A DNA stretch of 64,000 nucleotides from Bolinopsis microptera (taxonomy: Eukaryota; Ctenophora; Tentaculata; Lobata; Bolinopsidae): assembly GCF_026151205.1 (NCBI RefSeq), contig NC_087079.1, positions 18,305,287 to 18,369,286 on the forward strand, in the 5' to 3' direction. Both the position numbers and the translations under genes were made by a program. The notes under the pieces are model-generated. The model worked only from the letters and a program-made list of their open reading frames with translations. It did not search any database and was not told the DNA's origin. Positions 58,595 to 64,000 of this stretch are shown here, piece after piece; positions within the stretch are counted from its first letter, which is position 1, and every line of letters starts with the position of its first letter.

Positions 58595-58770
58595 CTAATT
58601 AAAATCATCAACAACAAGATTACGTTCAAGGTTCATGCAAATTTCAAACTCAAACAATGCTGGGTTTGTCCTGGCACAGGTCACCCAAAACTCCACCCGC
58701 CACAGAGGTTTGAATGCAAGCTCACTCAGAATGCTCTTCAGAACAGTTGCAGTAGTACTCACAAAACTTT
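58595..58770 (-). CDS. Open frame with coding-like composition, unknown
   Basis: Minus frame STTATVLKSILSELAFKPLW continuing RVEFWVTCARTNPALFEFEI then CMNLERNLVVDDFN and TAG. The composition (Trp, Phe, alternating hydrophobics) looks protein-like, but the acceptor (TTTTGTGAG) is poor and no family was recognised. It could be a terminal exon or a retroelement piece. It cannot be spliced in frame to 57785 because it contains a stop. Confidence 0.3.
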
Positions 58771-58811
58771 TATATATATATATGCTCCAGTGCTCCTATA
58801 TGGCTAAAAGA

Positions 58812-59120
58812 TAACTTGATACTTTCGAAAACTATAATGCCATGGACCTCTATGAAGATAAGCTACCACTCCTATCCTCCCAAAGATTTGACCTCTGTTG
58901 TTGCTTGGAATCCACCCCTAGGATATACTACAAGATGATCACTATGGAAATCTTAATAAAAGTTGATCCCTTATGCAAGGGCTCATCTTGCAGCTAAGAG
59001 CAAAACCGAAAGGCCCACCGCGATACCAGCACCATATTGACAGGATACGGAAGTTTACTAAACGTGGACACTGGGTCCAACGAACTGAAACAGAAGCAAA
59101 TAGACCTTCTGACTAGGTCG
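58812..59120 (+). pseudogene. Fragmentary open frames, possibly retroelement-derived
   Basis: Plus frame DTFENYNAMDLYEDKLPLLS and PRIYYKMITMEILIKVDPLC ends in TAA near 59001. A shifted frame follows with GPPRYQHHIDRIRKFTKRGH then WVQRTETEANRPSD and a stop near 59115. The frame change and short length suggest a decayed coding sequence. No domain recognised. Confidence 0.25.
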
Positions 59121-59364
59121 CAGAACAAGTGTTGTCAGCTACTCCAAAAAGAATAAATAACCTCTTCATGGACTTGAATTGGAATAAACATCTCATGGTA
59201 CTGAACCCAAGAATAAAATCAGAGTGAGTGTCAGATACATTAAAACATTGATGAAGGACCAAAAAGAACTTTCCTTGGCTACTCAAGCACAGAGCACAGA
59301 CACCAAGGTTATAATATATTATAAAGGGTCTCAATAAGAGTCTCGACTGCCTAGACGTCAGACC

Positions 59365-59371
59365 TTTTTTT

Positions 59372-59420
<49 letters not shown>

Positions 59421-59530
59421 TTTGGCATCGGTAGTTTTTCCTCTGGCCCGGGATCAGCGACTCCTAGGGACCAAGGATAAAGGTGTAGAACATTAGTATC
59501 TACAAAACTTTCAACGTTGTTTTTACAAGT
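59365..59530 (-). mobile_element. LINE-like 3' end with poly-A (poly-T on plus)
   Basis: A T-run of over 50 bases (59365-59419, two interruptions) is preceded on the minus strand by an open frame ending VADPGPEEKLPMPK then TAA. The stop lies directly before the A-tail, as in non-LTR retrotransposons. The upstream ORF is too short or decayed to show reverse transcriptase. Confidence 0.5.
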
Positions 59531-60060
59531 AGACAGGGCTTGCTGCGCAAGGAAGAAAAGCAGGGGAGAAACACTCACAACATATACAAATAAATATTAT
59601 AAAACATAGCAAAAAAGAAATTCAAACATCCTAACACTACTACAAATGTTTTTATTACATACTAAATGTGATACATGATAATTATATGCTGTTATGACAA
59701 GAAACAGGGCTTGCAGGGCAAGAGATGGATCAAAGGGCCTAGTCACAGAGTGTAATATACAAGCGACTCAGCAAGAACCCATTGCTGAAATCTGGCACAC
59801 AAAATACCACAAACAATACAAGAAAAACAAATATATCAAACAATAATGTTTATAACAAGAATCAGGCTTGCAGAGCAATAGAAGAAAAATAAAGAAAACT
59901 ACCATCAACTGTATATACCGTAGTCCATCGATAGTAATCATTACTAATACACAAATCCACAGGGCAACAACAATATTAAAATCCATAATAAATACTCAAT
60001 CAACCCAATATAACGAGTTTAAAAATTGGTATAAACCAGAGACAGGGCTTTGCTATAATG
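59515..60060 (-). repeat. Diverged repeats with a GGGCTTGC(A/T)G core
   Basis: AAACAGGGCTTGCAGGGCAA-like strings recur near 59532, 59704, 59864 and 60043, about 160-180 bp apart, separated by AT-rich sequence. They look like an old tandem array next to the LINE-like end. Confidence 0.5.
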
Positions 60061-60491
60061 GATAAAGGATGATGGGGGAGGATGCTATATTGGGGGTAAA
60101 CAATAACTTGGAGAGGTGACAGTAGAAGATAAAGCTACTCGACGGTACGAGTATTAATAGGCAAAGCGTGCAATGTAACAATGGGTAATGTTAGGTAATA
60201 TGTATATTGTATATACTTATATACGTAAGATGCTGGGGTTACTGTGCAAACTGGTCCCTAGCTGTAGTAGTTCAGTCCCTATTTATTGTGAAATCACTGA
60301 AAATAGCACTGCAAACTGCATGTAACCATAATTAATGTTCTTTCTAAAAGCTTCAAAAACGCGGTCAACTTCAAAAAACTTCGGAAAGTTAATGCGAATA
60401 CATTCAACAGTAACTTTTAAACAATGAGTGTGATCAACAACAAGATCAAAAAGATCAAAACCACGACCCCGCAACTCTACCGAGACACACA

Positions 60492-62241
<1,750 letters not shown>

Positions 62242-63794
62242 GGACGTGTTCAAACCTGGTTGGTGGTTTTGTTACATTTTTCCCACTCTTTACTTCTGGG
62301 CCCCCAGATTGAAATCTGTAACATTTTAAGAAAAACTGAAACTACTGACAAAAACTAGACCCTTTGACTGAGGGCACCCTTGAATCAAAATTTTTGTAAC
62401 ATATTCAGGTCCTGAGATATAGCAGTTTAGTTGGGGGCCCTGGATATTGAATTTTGTAACACATTTCTATGTTACACTTTTTCAATGAGTTTTTAGAGAA
62501 GCTTCTTGATAGTTTTTGAAGTTCAGACCAGTTTTTCCAGGTCACAAAGGGTTCCATCAACCATATTCTTGACCAAATTTTGTACTTGGGCCCAAAACAT
62601 TGAATTTTGTAACATATTTATGTATTGACTACAAAGCTCATATCTGGAATGTTCAATATATTCTTGTACTGTTAACATGGTTTTTAGATTCTCATACAGA
62701 ATTGTAAAGCAATCCTTATTCGTATAATTTGATAAAATGGCTGCAGAACTTGAATAATGTAACATTAGAAAGTAAATTTATAGAGTATAGTATATAGTAT
62801 GTATCCTAGTTTGAGGGGTGTTAGGCCAAGCTATATTATAGTTTTGAAGTTCAGACCAGTTTGCCTAGGTAATAAAGGGTTCCATCAACCATATTATTGA
62901 CCATATTTTGTACTTGGGCCCAAAACATTGAATTTTGTAACGTTTTAATGTTCCGGTCAAGCATTTTGTACACCAAAATTGTTACAAATTTCAATATATA
63001 GGGCCCAATTTCTATTTTCTATACAATTTGATATATAAATTAAACGTTTTTAAATATCCAACCTTTAATCTAATTAGCTATATTCATTTGATTAAATTTA
63101 CCGCGTTCTGTCGTAGAACATTACATTTAAATTGTTACAAAATTCAATAATTTGGTCCCAATTATCATTTTTTAAATTTGTTAAGTTGTTTCATGTCTTT
63201 ATTATAATGCATCAACCAACTTAAAACCAATACTAGATCAAACAACTCTGTATAACATGTACTCATTTGTAACCATGTTACGTTATTCAAAGAAATGGGC
63301 CTTTTTTATTATGAACCATATACCAAGATTGTGGTAATGCCTTTATACAAGAATTGCTGCACTAGTAACCTGGTTTTAGAGTTAAATACATATCCTACAC
63401 TAGCTTTGGTTGTAACAAACTATAAAGATATCATGAAAACAAGATGTTACAAAATGTCCATTTTGGGCCTTTTTATGAACTCAAAAGTGGGCCTTTTTTC
63501 ATTCCACAGCTAAGCAAATACCTAAAGTACATTTTTGTGAAGCAAGAATCTTTAGAATTTAATAATTGGCTGAGCCATTGAAAAGTGTAACCAAATGTTA
63601 CATTTTTCAATATAACTGGGCCATTTTACAATATTATTCATAGCCGATGACCTGAGACTATTTGTTATGACAATTATAATCATATCTGAAAGTTTCAAGA
63701 CCATCGAGTAATTATTAATGGAGTTATTGTAAAAATGAGAAAATCGCCCATCTTGGCAGTGTAACAAAACCACCAACCAGGTTTGAACATGTCC
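62242..63794. mobile_element. 1.55-kb non-autonomous DNA transposon, CCTT target duplication
   Basis: Left end GGACGTGTTCAAACCTGGTT, continuing GGTGGTTTTGTTAC; the right end is its reverse complement with one mismatch (GTAACAAAACCACCAACCAG, GTTTGAACATGTCC). CCTT flanks both ends (62238-62241 and 63795-63798). The interior contains a dozen or so diverged copies of ATTGAATTTTGTAACAT in both orientations, often beside GGGCCCAA. No transposase frame. Confidence 0.85.
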
Positions 63795-63798
63795 CCTT

Positions 63799-64000
63799 AT
63801 ATACTTGTTATGGTCTTAGCACGTAGTTAATACCATCATATTATGCATCGTTATTTGCATTGCAATTATGCTTGTAATCTTAAAAATGTCTAAGTGCTTA
63901 AGCGAGCATAGAAATTCAGAAGTGTTTCAAGGTACGATATAATTACTGCTTACATATAACAGCTATACCTCAGTGATAGTTAATATGTTTAACGCAGTTT
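63799..64000. other. No gene recognised
   Basis: Short AT-rich stretch to the window edge. Confidence 0.4.

Overview
This is a window of an AT-rich, intron-containing animal (metazoan) genome, most likely an invertebrate. Genes have short exons with GT/AG borders, there is a paracaspase (MALT1) gene and a PLAT-domain gene, and most of the sequence is satellites, minisatellites and DNA transposons. Nothing identifies the species. One 100-base run of N (31401-31500) marks an assembly gap.

Layout. 1-1876: exons of a PLAT-domain gene (minus strand). 3047-3569: possible small two-exon gene (minus). 5000-7024: dispersed GC-rich palindromic repeats and fragments of a satellite. 7025-18390: one 11.4-kb insertion with foldback-type inverted ends and a 4-bp target duplication, sitting inside a satellite unit and filled with inverted repeats, a nested hAT element and transposase remnants. 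18391-28477: about 27.5 copies of a 366-bp dimeric satellite, almost every copy with the same open reading frame. 29323-31246: two 3' exons of a large helical protein (minus). 31501-33240: repeat fragments and a Harbinger-like MITE. 33270-35322: 474-bp units, tandem then inverted. 34566-43680: a 4.56-kb tandem duplication carrying four 3'-terminal exons (minus), E-box arrays and a Tc1/mariner element with long terminal inverted repeats. 44166-45672: a 43/49-bp minisatellite.

46227-56254 is a MALT1-type paracaspase on the minus strand. Twelve exons could be joined with consistent phases: two Ig-like regions, the caspase-like domain with its GHG histidine and the catalytic cysteine, and the C-terminal Ig-like region. 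The cysteine codon is split by an intron made almost entirely of about 163 copies of a 28-bp repeat. Other introns of this gene hold 11-bp arrays lying against splice sites, ACCGGG-type arrays and a GAGAAAGTAAAC array. The duplicated terminal exons at 41038-42277 are phase-compatible with the last MALT1 exon seen and could be its tail; this is unproven.

57180-57785: last two exons of an unrecognised minus-strand gene. 58595-60060: small open frames and a LINE-like 3' end with a poly-T run. 60495-61205: an uninterrupted 711-bp GA repeat. 62242-63794: a non-autonomous DNA transposon with inverted ends and a 4-bp target duplication.

No tRNA, rRNA or CRISPR array was found. Exon calls come from reading frames, splice borders, phases and remembered family motifs; no search was run.
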